64,000 nt of DNA. Origin: Petaurus breviceps papuanus. Its lineage: Eukaryota; Chordata; Mammalia; Diprotodontia; Petauridae. The stretch covers positions 33,604,829 to 33,668,828 of the forward strand of contig JAMXIF010001253.1 of NCBI GenBank assembly GCA_028583685.1. Reading direction: 5' to 3'. Under the pieces are notes generated by a model. The model was not told the origin of the DNA and did not search any database. It was given only the letters and a program-made list of their open reading frames with translations. Shown one piece after another: positions 22,108 through 33,061 of this stretch (position 1 is its first letter; each line of letters begins with the position of its first letter). The position numbers and the translations under genes are program-made.

Positions 22108-22644
22108 TGTAATGGGAATGCAAATTTGGAAGATCTTCCCTGCCCCTAGGCTAAAGTGCACCTGAAGCCTGGGGTGGGAGGATTGTTTTTCAGTAGATAC
22201 TTCTTGATTGGCCAGTGGATCAATAAGGTTGTTACATTCTCTGAGCCAGGAGAAGGCTATATAAGCCCTGATGTGTAGCTTTGTTTTGGGGGCTCACTTT
22301 GAGAAGTGTTCTGTGATTTGATCTGTATTCTGGGAAGCCGTTGTCCAGGGCCCCCCCGGCTTTGAAAACCCAGATGTGGAAACCCAGATGTTGACTGGGT
22401 ATGGATGTAATGGTTGGACAGTTTGGAAATCTGTCTACTTGATCGGTTTCTGTCTTGATAATTCTGCCTGTATACTTTGAAGTTCGGGGTGCTGACCTTT
22501 TCCCCTGAACAAGGTAAACAATATATGTCTGACTCATTAAAGTAAGCTTGTTAACCCATTTTGAGTTGCTTTCCTTTAACAAAGCAGATCCAAGAAACTG
22601 TATGGGCAGCCACCCTGAGCACGCTTGGGGTGCTTGCTGCTACA
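22108..22644 (+). mobile_element. Solo LTR, endogenous retrovirus family 1, copy 3
   Basis: A 537-base element, TGT...ACA, alignable with 125-747 and 15908-16470: TATA box 'ggctatataa' (near 22256), polyA signal 'attaaa' (near 22537), same terminus. Flanks 'actaa' (22103-22107) and 'actat' (22645-22649) are a 5-base duplication with one difference. It lacks an A/T-rich block present near the start of copy 1. It lies at the outer side of the left inverted-repeat arm. Confidence 0.87.
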
Positions 22645-23060
22645 ACTATATAAAAGTTATAATTATTATCATTATTTAAGAGCCTACTATGTGCTAGGCA
22701 CTGGAGGTAACACATACAAATACCAAAAAATGAAATTACCATGTCTCTCCAGGAACTGGCATTCTGTTAGGGAAGTCAACAGGGAAGGTATATAGATATA
22801 GATATATGTATGGACATGTGTATTTATGTGTTTATAAATATCCCCTCAGAAGTCACTATCCAACTGAGTACTCAAACTTGCAGGTTGGATACATAGAGGG
22901 TAGCTGACAACTACTATTTCAGGTTTCTAGGAATAATACTGAGGGGCTATAATTCTAATACTGTTCCTCAGAAGCCCCCACCAGTTTGCTTCCCATTAAC
23001 AACCAAACAGTCAGACTTAATTAGGCTTTTTACAAGTTATTTACTGAGATGGTATGGCTA
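22645..23060 (+). repeat. Left arm of a large inverted duplication
   Basis: The reverse complement of this stretch is found at 24058-24480. A block of 33 identical bases centres near 22765 and one of 42 near 22985 (within it 'cccccaccagtttgcttccc'). The arm includes an antisense L2 terminus (22672-22770), a TATA microsatellite (about 22788-22845) and unique sequence; all recur in the other arm, so this is a duplicated segment rather than two independent insertions. A few bases left of the LTR (about 22085-22107) also fit the other arm. Confidence 0.88.
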
Positions 23061-24057
23061 GCTGTGTTTTATTAATAAAGCTCTCCCTTCTACATGAAGT
23101 CTTTCTTAATCTCCCCAGTGAATCTATACTCTGCACTACTTTCCATCTATTTTGTATTTCTTCTGTATGTACTTAGAGATATATAATAGGATTGGACTAC
23201 ACTATAAGAGCCCAGTCTTGGAGTTTGAGCAGATATCCTCTGCACGGTTCTGGTCCAAATGACTGTGCCTAAGGGTTGGGTGAGCCTACTTTCACACCTG
23301 AAAACTCAGGTGTTTATACTGTGTGATAATGAAGAGTTCTCTAATTGATTGCTCATGCTAGAACATCTGATTACTTAAGAGTTGCTGAGCTCATTAGCCA
23401 TCTGATTTTCCCCAGGTCCACGATTTTAACTCATTGGTAAACTCAGTGGGCATACAAAAGGGCCGATCTCACCTTTTCAGTGTTGTCTTCTCTTTGGCTT
23501 TGAATCATGAGGCAGCTTTGAGCTGGGTCTGGACCTCGTGGGAAGGACAGCTACATGGTCTCCTGTCTCTGAGTAAATGTTCTGTCCACCTCTGTTTCTT
23601 TGGTTTGCACTTTCCTACTCTTAGGTGAAGGAGTGCCCCTTGATGGAATTGTACAAGTGGTTCCCTTATGAGACTCCGGTGGTCCAAATGTCGTGGTGTT
23701 GGTTATCTACTCTAGAAAGGCAGTACTCAGCAAAGAATCATACCTAAGGAAAATGTTCTAAGTACTCCACTAAGAGAGTGCACGCATTAGCAGTTATACC
23801 TAAGTTTGTCTCCCCCTCAGTTTCTCCATATGTAAAAATGGAAGTAATAATAGCACATACCTCTGAGATTTGTCATGAAGATCAAATGAGATAATATACA
23901 TAAAGGGCTTCGCAAACCCCACACCCAACTAAATATCATCTAGTAGAGTTATTACGATGGTATTCCAAATTTCTGCTCACTCTACCCATGTATGCTGTGT
24001 ATACTTATGGGATAGTAGGCCTGATGATTTGGGGGAAATATTTTGTGCCAACTCTTG
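23061..24057. other. Spacer between inverted arms
   Basis: About 1 kb. It holds L2-like words (23095-23170), a MIR 3' half in sense at about 23800-23955 ('atgtaaaaatggaagtaata', 'aatgagataatatacataaa'), and otherwise unique sequence. ORFs at 23434-23628 (plus) and 23505-23687 (minus) have no recognisable domain. Confidence 0.6.
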
Positions 24058-24498
24058 TAGCAATACCATCTCAGTAAATAACTTTTTAAAAACATAATTA
24101 AGTCTGACTGGTTGTTAATGGGAAGCAAACTGGTGGGGGCTTCTGAGGAAATGTATTAGAATTATAGCTCTTCAGAATTATCCCTAGAAACCTGAAAAAG
24201 TAGTTGTCAGCTGCCTTCTGTGTATCCAACCTGCAAACTTGAATACCCAGTCAGAAAGTGACTTCTGAGGGATTGTTTATATATACACACATATGTATAT
24301 ACATACATACATATATCTATATTTATATATCTCCCTGTCGACTTCCCTAACAGAATGCCAGTTCCTGGAGAGCTATGGTTATTTCATTTTTTGTGTTTGT
24401 ATCTATTCTCTCCAGTGCCCAGCTCATAATAGGCTCTTAAATAATGATAATAATTACCATTAATGTTTATATAATGCTGTAAGGTTTGTAAAACACTT
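24058..24498 (-). repeat. Right arm of a large inverted duplication
   Basis: Reverse complement of 22645-23060 (see that entry). It carries the same L2 terminus, microsatellite and unique blocks in mirror order. The outer end, about 24460-24498, merges with a MIR copy. Confidence 0.88.
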
Positions 24499-24695
24499 TC
24501 AAATTGTCTCATTTTGTCCTCACAAAAATCCTGGGAGGTAGATAGTTTTATGCAGATTAACGCACTGAGGCAGGTAGAGGTCAAGTGACATGTCCAGGAT
24601 CACACAACTTTTAAGCATCTGAAACCACACTTGAACTCAGATTTTCTTGAGGCCAAGTTTAGTGCTCTTATTTACTGGGCCATTTAGGGGCTTCT
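24462..24695 (-). mobile_element. MIR-type CORE-SINE
   Basis: 'ataatgctgtaaggtttgta', 'gtcctcacaaaaatcctggg', 'acttgaactcagattttctt'. Confidence 0.8.
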
Positions 24696-24723
24696 AAGCT
24701 AGCTCCAAGACAAAAGTTTGTTG

Positions 24724-24883
24724 AGGGGCACCTAGGTGGTGCAGTGAATAGAGCACTGGCCTTGGAGTTAGGAGGACATGAGTTCAAATCAAGTCTCAGA
24801 CACTTGACACTTACTAGCTGTGTGGCCTTGGGCAAGTCACTTAAACCCAATTGCCTTGCCTTCCCCCCTCCAAAAAAAAAAGG
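24724..24883 (+). mobile_element. Marsupial tRNA-derived SINE, full length
   Basis: 'ggcacctaggtggtgcagtg', 'gagttcaaatcaagtctcag', 'ctgtgtggccttgggcaagt', then an A-run tail. Flanks 'gtttgttga' / 'ggttattga' are a likely diverged target-site duplication. Confidence 0.88.
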
Positions 24884-24959
24884 TTATTGATAGAATTATT
24901 TGATTAGGTTCAAATTCATGAGGAGAGTAAATGCATAATCAGAATTCAAACCCATTCTA

Positions 24960-25205
24960 TCTCTAAATCTGTCTTTATACTTCCAGGCATAGTGCCTTAC
25001 CCATAGTAGGATGTAAGCATTTATTGATGTAGTGGAGGTAGTGGTTTAGTGGGAAGGGTACTAGACCAATCAGAGTCATGGATCTGGTCTCTGATCCTTC
25101 TACTCTTCTCCATTCCCCCCAAGTTTCCGCATGACCCAGAGTAAGTCATGACACCCTTTTGGTCCCCAGTTTCCCCATCTGTAAAATGAGGAGTGTAGAC
25201 TAGAT
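24960..25205 (+). mobile_element. L2 terminus followed by MIR
   Basis: L2 end 'ggcatagtgccttacccata' (about 24987), then MIR in sense: 'aagggtactagaccaatcag', 'cagtttccccatctgtaaaa'. Confidence 0.7.
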
Positions 25206-25309
25206 TATTTTTTTTTTCTTAGCTCAAAAGCCCAGTAGCCTTTGTGAGTCCTTAGCATTTGGCTCTATGTCAAATTGAAATCTAGAAACAGGATTTTGGC
25301 ACTTCATTT

Positions 25310-25465
25310 TTTTTCTGTCTAATCAGCCTCTTCATTTTACACATGAAGAAACAGAAACCCAGGGAAAAAAAGTGACTTTTCTAAGGTCACACATCTTGTG
25401 CCATTCCTGAGATTAAAAACCTGAGTTTCCTGACTCTTGGTCTTCATTCTACTGCATCAAGTTTC
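25310..25465 (-). mobile_element. MIR-type SINE fragment
   Basis: 'ttcattttacacatgaagaa', 'ctaaggtcacacatcttgtg', reverse MIR core. Confidence 0.75.
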
Positions 25466-26244
25466 TCATCAGACCTGAGCACCCAGAATTCTCTCCCTTC
25501 TCAACTTAAGCCCCAGCAAGACCCAGAGAGCATAAACTAAAGCCTGAAAAAAAAGGCAGCCATCATTGCTCCACTAGTGGGAAAGGCCAGTGTAAAGTTT
25601 GGCCTTCTGTCTATCCACCCAGATCCTCTCCCAGGCAGGAAGAATATCAGCAGAGTTCACACTGCAGGAAAGGAGAAGGCCTTCTGCACATCAGCCTTTA
25701 TACCTGAAACAATACAGCCAAGTGTGTGTTGTATCCAGAGCCTAGACTCAGCTTTGCAAACAGTTTCCAATAAAGGCCTCTGAGTACAGGCTGTTTTGTC
25801 TGAAATCCTATTCATTCTTTCCATTTAGGGCTTCCCCACCCCCCAAAGCCCCTTCTCTCAGTAAATTTAATCCTCAACCCTGGAATTCTCTCTGTATTTT
25901 CTTAGTTATGATGAGAGCTAACAGCTGGCCCATTTTGTAGACTCTGTTGACAGTGTTCAGTTGTTCCTTTTTTTTTTCCCCTCCACACTCCCACCCCTAC
26001 CCCCACCTCCTCCTTTTTTTTCCTTCTTCCTTCAGACAGTGCCTAGCTCACTTTGTCTGGCTACTGTCTGACATGTCAGCTTACACTACTCCAACTCCCA
26101 GCTGTTCTTCTCTTTCATGCTATGGATTGTTCTTTGCATTAGACTCAAACATGGTTTTTCACTTCTTTGGGGATAATCTGTTTCCACAGCAACCTATAAA
26201 ATGGAGAAATTTGATGCGAGACCTGCCTAAAAGTTTTTGCTAAA
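25466..26244. other. Mostly unique sequence
   Basis: No gene recognised. A C/T-rich run at about 25966-26030. The 68-codon ORF at 25577-25783 and 98-codon ORF at 25947-26243 have no known domains, and the second begins in the pyrimidine run. Confidence 0.5.
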
Positions 26245-26645
26245 AGTTTTTACATGTGTGTGTGTAAACAGAGATGTGTATTTTGAAGCTAAACATTTTT
26301 ATTAAGAAGCAAATGCACAAAGAGGGCCTTGGCATTTTCAATGAACTGCTGAGATCTTTAGACTTACTGAGTTAAATTCTGCATTTCAGTTAGAGACCTA
26401 AATAAAGAAAAGCACTTTAGGCTGAAAAATTTAAATGCAAAAGCAAGGAAATTTAAATTGTTTTTCACACCAACATCAATATACTCATGTTGCAGTAAAA
26501 GGAAAGCTTTTAACAAAATAGCAAGTAATTGTACAAAAATTATGTATGTAAAACCCAGACTGCTTAACATGATCAAGGTTCTTAACTTGAGCACTTCCTG
26601 TCTTGTCTTTAATGCTTGACAATTTTTCAACAAAATCATTTTCCC
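26245..26645. other. Repeat-free AT-rich block, candidate conserved non-coding element
   Basis: No SINE, LINE or microsatellite words. AT-rich with homeobox-like cores (taatt, attaa) and the long low-CpG texture often seen in developmental enhancers. This is an impression from composition only. Confidence 0.3.
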
Positions 26646-26734
26646 CTGGTAATTATTGTTCTAATCCCATCCCCTCCCCAGCTCACCCCAAAGGAACGAA
26701 AATGAAAGAAAATCTTTAGATCTGATGCTATACT

Positions 26735-27190
26735 ATCCAACAAGCATTTATTAAATGCATACTATGTACAAGTTGTGAGGCAAGGCATTGGAGATGATGA
26801 GGATAACAGTAATTATTATAATTAATAATTATAAACATTAATATAGTGCTGTGTGCCAGGCCCTAAACACTTGTTCAATTAAGAACTCATTTAATCCTCA
26901 GTCTGGCTAGAATGTAGCATCTGTGAAACGTAGAAAGGTACAGTTGACCTGGAAAGGGAAGCTGGAGCCAGTTTATGAAGGGTTTTTAAGACCAAGCTGA
27001 GGGAAGCCGTGGCAACTTTTTGAACAGGGAAGTAAAATGGTTAGACCTGTGTTTTAGGAATGCTGTTTCTGGAGCTGTGAGGAGGGTGGGCTGAAGAGGG
27101 CACTGACTGGAGATAAGAATCAGTATAGAGGTTGTTCAGCCTTTTAGGAGAGAAGTGATAAGGATCTCAAATTGTCTGCTCATTTATAGT
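26735..27190 (-). mobile_element. L2 LINE fragment, antisense
   Basis: 'aagcatttattaaatgcata' (reverse L2 terminus), then 'ttatgaagggtttttaagac', 'gggaagtaaaatggttagac' from the antisense L2 body, with an AT-rich patch between. Confidence 0.7.
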
Positions 27191-27314
27191 TGTTTTATTT
27201 CTCAGTCTTTTAGTGTCTGTGACCAGTTATTTGTGCTTAGAAGTGATTAGGAGTGAGAATTCTAGATAAGATAAAGTATTGGTGAAAGCCAACTGATGAA
27301 TGATAGGATTGTGC

Positions 27315-27530
27315 ATAATAAATCAATATTTATGGGGATTTTTAAGATTTGCAAAGCCCTTTACATGTAATCTCACCTGATCCTCAAGACAACCATATTG
27401 TTTAATTACTACAGTTTTCTTCATTTTAATGGGGCTAATAATGGTAAGTGTCTTGCCCAGGATAAGTATTTGAGGCGTGTCTTCCTTACTGCAAGTCCAG
27501 TATTCTCTCCATAGGGCCACCTGACTGCTG
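27315..27530 (-). mobile_element. MIR-type CORE-SINE
   Basis: 'ttgcaaagccctttacatgt', 'gtcttgcccaggataagtat', 'ggccacctgactgc'. Confidence 0.78.
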
Positions 27531-27689
27531 GAAATATTAATATCTAGAACTGTCTATGTGTCATTCCATTAATAATAATTTAATCCTACTTCTTTGGCAT
27601 TGTCTTACACTAACAATCTGGATCCTTCGATCAGAAATCTTTTAGGGAATGCTATGAGATCTCCCAAAGAGATGAAGCACAGACTGACA

Positions 27690-27850
27690 AAATCTAAAAG
27701 AATTTAGAGATCACATAATCCAAAAATCATCATTTTGCAAATAAGGAAAGTGAGACCCACAGCATAAGATACTTGTTCAACTTTTTACAGTTAATAAACA
27801 GAAAAATCAGGAAAAGAACCCAGGTTTTCTAGTTCTATTCTAGTACTTAA
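27690..27850 (-). mobile_element. MIR-type SINE fragment
   Basis: 'gagatcacataatccaaaaa', 'tttgcaaataaggaaagtga', 'agaacccaggttttctagtt'. Confidence 0.7.
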
Positions 27851-28159
27851 ATTATGCCAGTTTATGAGTATTAATTTCTCTCAACTATCTATTTGGCAGT
27901 AGACTGATTATCAGGATGTAAGCAGACCTGACTTGCAAGTTGAGTAAGACTGTCGGCTTTTGGATAGAAGCTCACTGCTGGGAATTGATTAAGATGGGTT
28001 AAAATGGATTAATAATGAGAAGAGCACTGATAAAACTAAGATTGGAATTGAATTAAAATGATGCTAATTAGAATTTCCATATCACTTTTTTATGAAAAAA
28101 AAAACCTCATGAATTTTACTAACAAAGTGGGAAAGAATGGTTGGATCAGTAGACATGTC
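27851..28159. other. No recognised feature
   Basis: AT-rich, unique-looking. Confidence 0.5.
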
Positions 28160-28305
28160 AACTGGTTTAACTTTCTGAACTTCAGTTTCTGCAATTGTCA
28201 AGTAGGTATACTATAATTATGCTTGTACTATCTCAGATTGTTTTTCTAACAAAAGCCCTTGATAAGTTGTAAAGTATTAAAATACATGCGAATTATCAGT
28301 AATAT
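28160..28305 (+). mobile_element. MIR 3' half
   Basis: 'ctgaacttcagtttctgcaa', 'ttgataagttgtaaagtatt'; diverged. Confidence 0.6.
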
Positions 28306-29215
28306 TATTCTCATTCTTCCTGATTCTATGTTTGATGGAGCACAGATAGAAACAGTCTGGGGACAAGTCTCTATCTTCCTATTATTCTTTTATGTTTAAT
28401 GACTGGTGAATAATTGAGGTGTTAAATAAAAGTATTGTCTGCAAGCTCAGATTTAAGTAATTTCTCAATTTCTACTCTTATTTCATCTAACTTGGGTTTA
28501 GAAATTAAGTTATTTCTTATAATTGCTCTTCATTGATCTGTAATGTGATGCATATCTTGGAGCTGAAAGCATTGTTAACAAAGAGAGGACAAAACCTGTT
28601 CCTAGAGCTGAGGCAATGTTTCTGGTTTTATTATGATGTTATAGTGGTATACAAAGAAAACATTTGTGTCTTTGGTCCATTTCATGGATATTTATACATT
28701 CCTTATTTTAGTGGTCGGCACAATCCTTACCAAAGAATTTCTAGCAGGCAAGCATTGGTGTTTCTGCTTATTTTCAATTTATCTTTCCTTCTCGTGGTAA
28801 CAGAACACTGAAATGCCATTCATTCTGCCATCCTATATGTCAAGTTCATCATCCCTACAATTGTTAGTAGGGCCATCACTTAACTGTATACATCCTTACC
28901 TACTTCTTTCATTCTTAGGGACAAGTTGCATCACATGGGTTAGGGTTCTAAGTCAACCAGTGGTGTCCAATGGCTAATTCATTATTATTTCTGAGTTTCT
29001 GTCAGACCTTCACAACTACTAGCAAGGTCCCAGGGAAAACAAAATTCCCACTGTATGTCTAGCCACCTTGGATAGCATTTTCTCACTTTGTGGGCCCCCC
29101 CACTTCAACCCTTCCCTCCTCCAACTCCCATGACATGGGTTGAGCTTTAATGGGGTTGTTGTTTTTATTCTTATTACTATTTTTCTCACCTTTTTAATGA
29201 AGTTTAGTGAAGTTA
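28306..29215. other. Mostly unique sequence
   Basis: The 92-codon ORF at 28533-28811 has no recognisable domain and the surroundings do not suggest exons. Confidence 0.5.
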
Positions 29216-29219
29216 TTAT

Positions 29220-29278
29220 TGTCATCATCGTTGTGACTATTATTATTACATCATCATCATCACCATCACTTATTAGTG
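29220..29278 (+). repeat. (ATC/ATT)n microsatellite
   Basis: Imperfect 'tcatcatcatcatcaccatc' with TTA triplets; explains the Ile/Ser-rich ORF over it. Confidence 0.85.
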
Positions 29279-29294
29279 TTATTACCCTAGCTAA

Positions 29295-29510
29295 TGTAAT
29301 TTTGGCTTACTCACCTAAGGTGCCCCATCCAGGAAGATTTCCCAGATTCTTTCAGCCAGTGATGATCACCTACTCTTTTAAATGCTCTGTTCCTTTCCTG
29401 TGTATTTATCATATCAACTTTTCATGGTATTTTAATAAGCGCCCAGAACAAGATCTTGCACAGAGTAGACATTAACTACATATTTATTGAATTGAACTGA
29501 ATTGACCTTA
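29295..29510 (+). mobile_element. L2 3' end
   Basis: 'ccatccaggaagatttccca', 'tcttgcacagagtagacatt', 'aactacatatttattgaatt'. Confidence 0.7.
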
Positions 29511-29639
29511 TGCATAAGCAGAAATTTTTCTGAGTACCTGGAAGGTTCTTACCTTTAAATATCTCTGCCACTAGTAACTATTCTCTACTCTAACCACTAC
29601 CTTCAATCTTTTTAATTTAAAATTCATAGAGCATTCTCT

Positions 29640-30735
29640 CTGTCTTTCTCTTGTCCTTACCATATTTCTTGGGTCATATTTATTTGTGTTATTGTCTAAT
29701 TCACCCATATTAGTAATGACTACTATCCTTCCACTCACTAAGGTCTGAGTGGGCCTCACCTCCTCATTCTCACTCATCTCACATATCCAACCTCTTGACA
29801 AATCTTGTCATTTTTACCTCCAAAACATCTTCCATATATGTTCCTCTCCTTTCCACTCACACAACTATCACTCTAGCTCAGTGCTCTCACTATCTTTTAA
29901 CTTTAGTCTTCTAATTTAATTGATCTCCCTGCCTTAAGTCTCCGATCCCAACCCATTCTTCATATAGCTGCCAAAGTCCTTTTCTTAAAGTATAGATCTG
30001 CTAATACCTTTCTCATATTCAGTTAATTCCATTGGTTTCCTGTTACCTCCAGGATTGAATGTAAAATCCTATTTAACATTTAAGGCTTTCCCTAACTTTC
30101 CCCCCTCTACTTTTCCAGTTTTCTTATATTCTTTTCCCTTCTGCACTCTATAATCCATACATACTGGTCACCTTCTTGTGCTTTGGTATCATCTCTCAAC
30201 TCCATGACTTTGTGATGACTGTCCCTCCTTCCTTTAATACTTTTCCTCCTCCCTTCTACCTTTTAGAATCCTTTATTTTTGGTAAAATTGTTTTTCAGTT
30301 GTGTCTGACTCTTCATGACCCCATTTTTGTTGTTGTTATTGTTATTTGTTTGGTTGGCTGTTTCGCAAAGATACTGGAGTAGTTTGCCATTTCCTTCTCC
30401 AGTTCATTTTACATATGAGGGAATTAAGATAAACAGGGTTAAGGGACTTGCTCATGGTCACACAACTATTAAGTATTTGAGGTTGGATTTGAACTGGGGA
30501 AGAAGAGGTTTCTTGACTCTAGGCCTGGTGCAGTAGCCACTGTGGCCATCTTGCTGCCCTGAGAATCCCTGGTTTTCTTCAAAACTCAGCTCAGAAACTG
30601 TCTTCTGTAGAAGATTCTTCCCTGTTCCTCCTAGCCTTCCTAGGGTCATTCTTTCTAAACTTACCTTTCATCCAGTCTGTATGTAACTTAGTACCTGTCA
30701 TATAATAAGTACTTAATACATGATTTTTTGATTGA
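29640..30735 (+). mobile_element. L2 LINE, 3' kilobase, split by a Mar1-type SINE
   Basis: L2 words in order: 'ctgccaaagtccttttctta', 'ttccattggtttcctgttac', 'tttaaggctttccctaactt', 'tactggtcaccttcttgtgc', then after the SINE 'gagaatccctggttttcttc', 'aaaactcagctcagaaactg', 'gtacctgtcatataataagt'. The SINE repeats 'agaatcc' on its two sides, a likely trace of its target-site duplication. Confidence 0.82.
30285..30558 (-). mobile_element. Mar1-type CORE-SINE inside L2
   Basis: 'cagttgtgtctgactcttca', 'caaagatactggagtagttt', 'ggtcacacaactattaagta', then the reversed tRNA head 'agccactgtggccatcttgc'. Confidence 0.85.
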
Positions 30736-30739
30736 TTTA

Positions 30740-31180
30740 ATGTTTTAAAGTTTGCAGAACACTTTCTAATAACAACCCTGTGAGATAAGCAGTGTGAGTA
30801 ATATCACATGAGGTTGCTAAAGTTTGGACAGATTAGAAACCTCATTCAAGACCACACTCATAGTAAGTGGTAGATCCAGACTGAATAAAGGAATTAAATC
30901 TTGGAAAGGAATTTAGAAATCATACAGTCCAGTACTATTATTTTTCAGAAGAGAAAGCTGAGGCCTAGAGAGGTGTAGTAGGCAGTATGGTATAGACATG
31001 GTAAATAACAGAGCTGGAGTCTGACTCTCTAACCCTAATTTTCATGCTTTCCACAATACACTGATTCCCTGTTAGACTCTAAGCACCTTGAAGGGCAGGA
31101 CGATGCCATTTTCCATCTGTGTATTCCCAGACATTATCATAGTGCCTGTTGCTTATTAGCCACATCATAAATGAAATAAA
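30740..31180 (-). mobile_element. Two MIR copies and an L2 terminus
   Basis: Reverse MIR at about 30740-30890 (gcagaacactttctaataac; accacactcatagtaagtgg) and 30890-31075 (aaatcatacagtccagtact; gaaagctgaggcctagagag), then a sense L2 terminus at about 31070-31180 (tagactctaagcaccttgaa; attatcatagtgcctgttgc). Confidence 0.7.
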
Positions 31181-31389
31181 TTCCTGCTCTCAGGTGGGCT
31201 TCTCTATAACAGTGTGCATTCCCGCTGTCAAGAACCTGACCCAGAGCTCCAGAATATCATCCTTCCAGATTGGCCATACATTGTGTCACTCCAGGAAAGG
31301 TCAAGAAGAAATTTTGCCCACTTCATATTTTGTCTAATCTTCTAATCAAGAAGATACAAGGCCTTTGGGAGTAGAAGGGAAATTGTTGT

Positions 31390-31475
31390 TGTAAAAGCAC
31401 CCACCTTTTAAGGTTGTTGTAAGGATCAAATGAGAACATAATTGTAAATCAGTGCAATGGCTGGCACATACTAAG
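31390..31475 (+). mobile_element. MIR 3' end
   Basis: 'aaggttgttgtaaggatcaa', 'atggctggcacatactaagt'. Confidence 0.7.
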
Positions 31476-31477
31476 TC

Positions 31478-31620
31478 TTCCCCCTTTCCCTCTCCCTTTC
31501 CCTCCCCCTGTCCCTTTCACCTTCCCCCTTCCCTGGCCCCCATGCCTTACTTTCTTCCCCCTTTTCCCCTTCTCCCTTCACCCCTTTCCTCCCTTCCTTC
31601 TTTTTCTCCATCCTGTTTAT
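31478..31620 (+). repeat. C/T-rich low-complexity tract
   Basis: Irregular 'ccctttccctctccctttcc' run; the Pro/Ser-rich ORF over it is an artefact. Confidence 0.9.
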
Positions 31621-32075
31621 GGTGTTTTCATTGCTTCCTTGAGAAGAACTGTTATACAGTTCATCAATTGAAACCTCCCCTCTCTACGACTGAGCAAACT
31701 GGCTCCAGTGTGAATTTCTCTTCAAATATATAGCAAGGCCAGTTGGGCTTGGCTCTGAGGAAAGAATTGTCTAAGCTGCCTTACTAGCATCTGTCAATTT
31801 CTCCCAGAAAATGAGGGCTGCCCTTTTCTAGACGTTGGAAGGGATTTGGGAACACAATATCATAAATTAACTCTTTGAACAAAGGATATTTGGTTTAAAA
31901 TAGAACTTGTGACAAACCAGACCAAATTTAGCACAATAGCAGTTAGCATCTATCCAACACAGAATACAAATGTGAAGAACCTGATAACTTTGCTAACTGA
32001 AAACTTGCAAACATGTTAATTCTTGATGAAATTCACTCTCAATTGAAATGTCCAGGACATACATAGTGTTCTAGC
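31621..32075. other. Repeat-free block
   Basis: No interspersed repeat recognised; mixed composition with several A/T-rich homeobox-like words. A possible conserved non-coding element, on impression only. Confidence 0.35.
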
Positions 32076-32111
32076 AGGATCATAGGGTCACAGATTTAAA
32101 ACTTAAATGGG

Positions 32112-32264
32112 GGTGGGGCGGCCAGGTGGCTCAGCGAGTAAGAGCATGGGCTCCAGAGTGGGGATGACCTGGGGATCTAATCCGGGCTCAGATACTTAGC
32201 ACCACACCCAGAAATAACTGGCTGTGTAACCTTGAGCAAGTTACTTAAACCCGATTGATTAAAA
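32112..32264 (+). mobile_element. tRNA-derived SINE, single monomer
   Basis: 'ggcggccaggtggctcagcg', 'ggctcagatacttagcacca', 'cacccagaaataactggctg'. It is like the right monomer of the dimer but keeps the bases after 'gacctgg' that the dimer's right half has lost. Flanks 'aacttaaatgggg' / 'aatttaaatgggg' are a near-perfect target-site duplication. Confidence 0.87.
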
Positions 32265-32309
32265 AAAATTTAAATGGGGCTTAGAGATCAATTAGTCCAA
32301 CCCTTTAGA

Positions 32310-32528
32310 ACACTGAACTTGGAATTAGAAAGACCTGAGAACAAATCCTGCTTTATATACTTTTTAGTTATGTGACCCAGGGCATACAACTTAGCTTCAT
32401 ATTTCCCATCTATAAAATGAAGGTAATATAGTAGCACCTACCTAATAAGGTTATTGTGAGAATCAAAAGGGATAAGATAGGTTTTGCAAACCTTAAAGTG
32501 ATATATAAATATTATCTATTATTATCGT
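32310..32528 (+). mobile_element. MIR SINE
   Basis: 'cttggaattagaaagacctg', 'ttgtgagaatcaaaagggat', 'ttgcaaaccttaaagtgata'. Confidence 0.8.
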
Positions 32529-32819
32529 AGATTGGGAAACTGAGGCCCAGAGAGAAGTAATTTATCCAAAACCATAGAGGTAGCGTGGTGAGCCAAGATT
32601 TGAACTTGGGTCTTATGAGTTCAAATCAACACTCTTTCTATTGAACTATTCTGTTCGGGTCACAGTGAACTGTATCTATACTGATGAATAGGTCCAATAC
32701 GTTGTAAATCTAAGTCTTTTTCATGGTTAGTGCATCTTCATCACAGAGGTGTTTTGTCTCATTACTGTATTAATTTCTAGATCCAAGTAATTTACTTCAG
32801 TTTCATTAGGTTAAATTTT

Positions 32820-33055
32820 CTCCCATTTCAGATTACCTTCCATTTACTTTTCTATGTACATGTTGTTATATTACATAACTAAAATGTAAGCTTCTTGAAG
32901 TCAGGAACTCTTGATTTTGTCTGTTTTAATTCTAACAACTTATGAATGAATGAGTAATACATTAAGTGTAAAGCACTGTGGTAAGTGCTGGGGATGCAAA
33001 TAAAGCACGGCAACTGGTATATTGCAGGTATTTAAAAAGTGTATGTTGAGTTAAA
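32820..33055 (+). mobile_element. L2 terminus with an antisense L2 piece inside
   Basis: 'taaaatgtaagcttcttgaa' (sense L2), then a short antisense piece around 32960-33000 ('cactgtggtaagtgctgggg'), then 'gtatattgcaggtatttaaa'. Confidence 0.6.
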
Positions 33056-33061
33056 CTCAAT

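Larger units (their letters stand above)
32076..32650 (-). mobile_element. MIR host copy split by a tRNA-SINE and another MIR
   Basis: 'agggtcacagatttaaaact' / 'cttagagatcaattagtcca' / 'gggaaactgaggcccagaga' / 'gatttgaacttgggtcttat' are successive pieces of one reverse MIR, interrupted at 32112-32264 and about 32310-32528. Confidence 0.78.

Noticed and set aside
23434-23687. Overlapping ORFs in the inverted-repeat spacer as a transposase remnant
   Set aside because: No DDE-type or other transposase motif. The arms contain old L2 and a microsatellite, so this is a duplicated segment rather than a foldback transposon with coding cargo.
29140-29475. 111-codon Ile/Val-rich ORF as a membrane protein
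   Set aside because: The hydrophobic run is an ATC/ATT microsatellite followed by L2 sequence.
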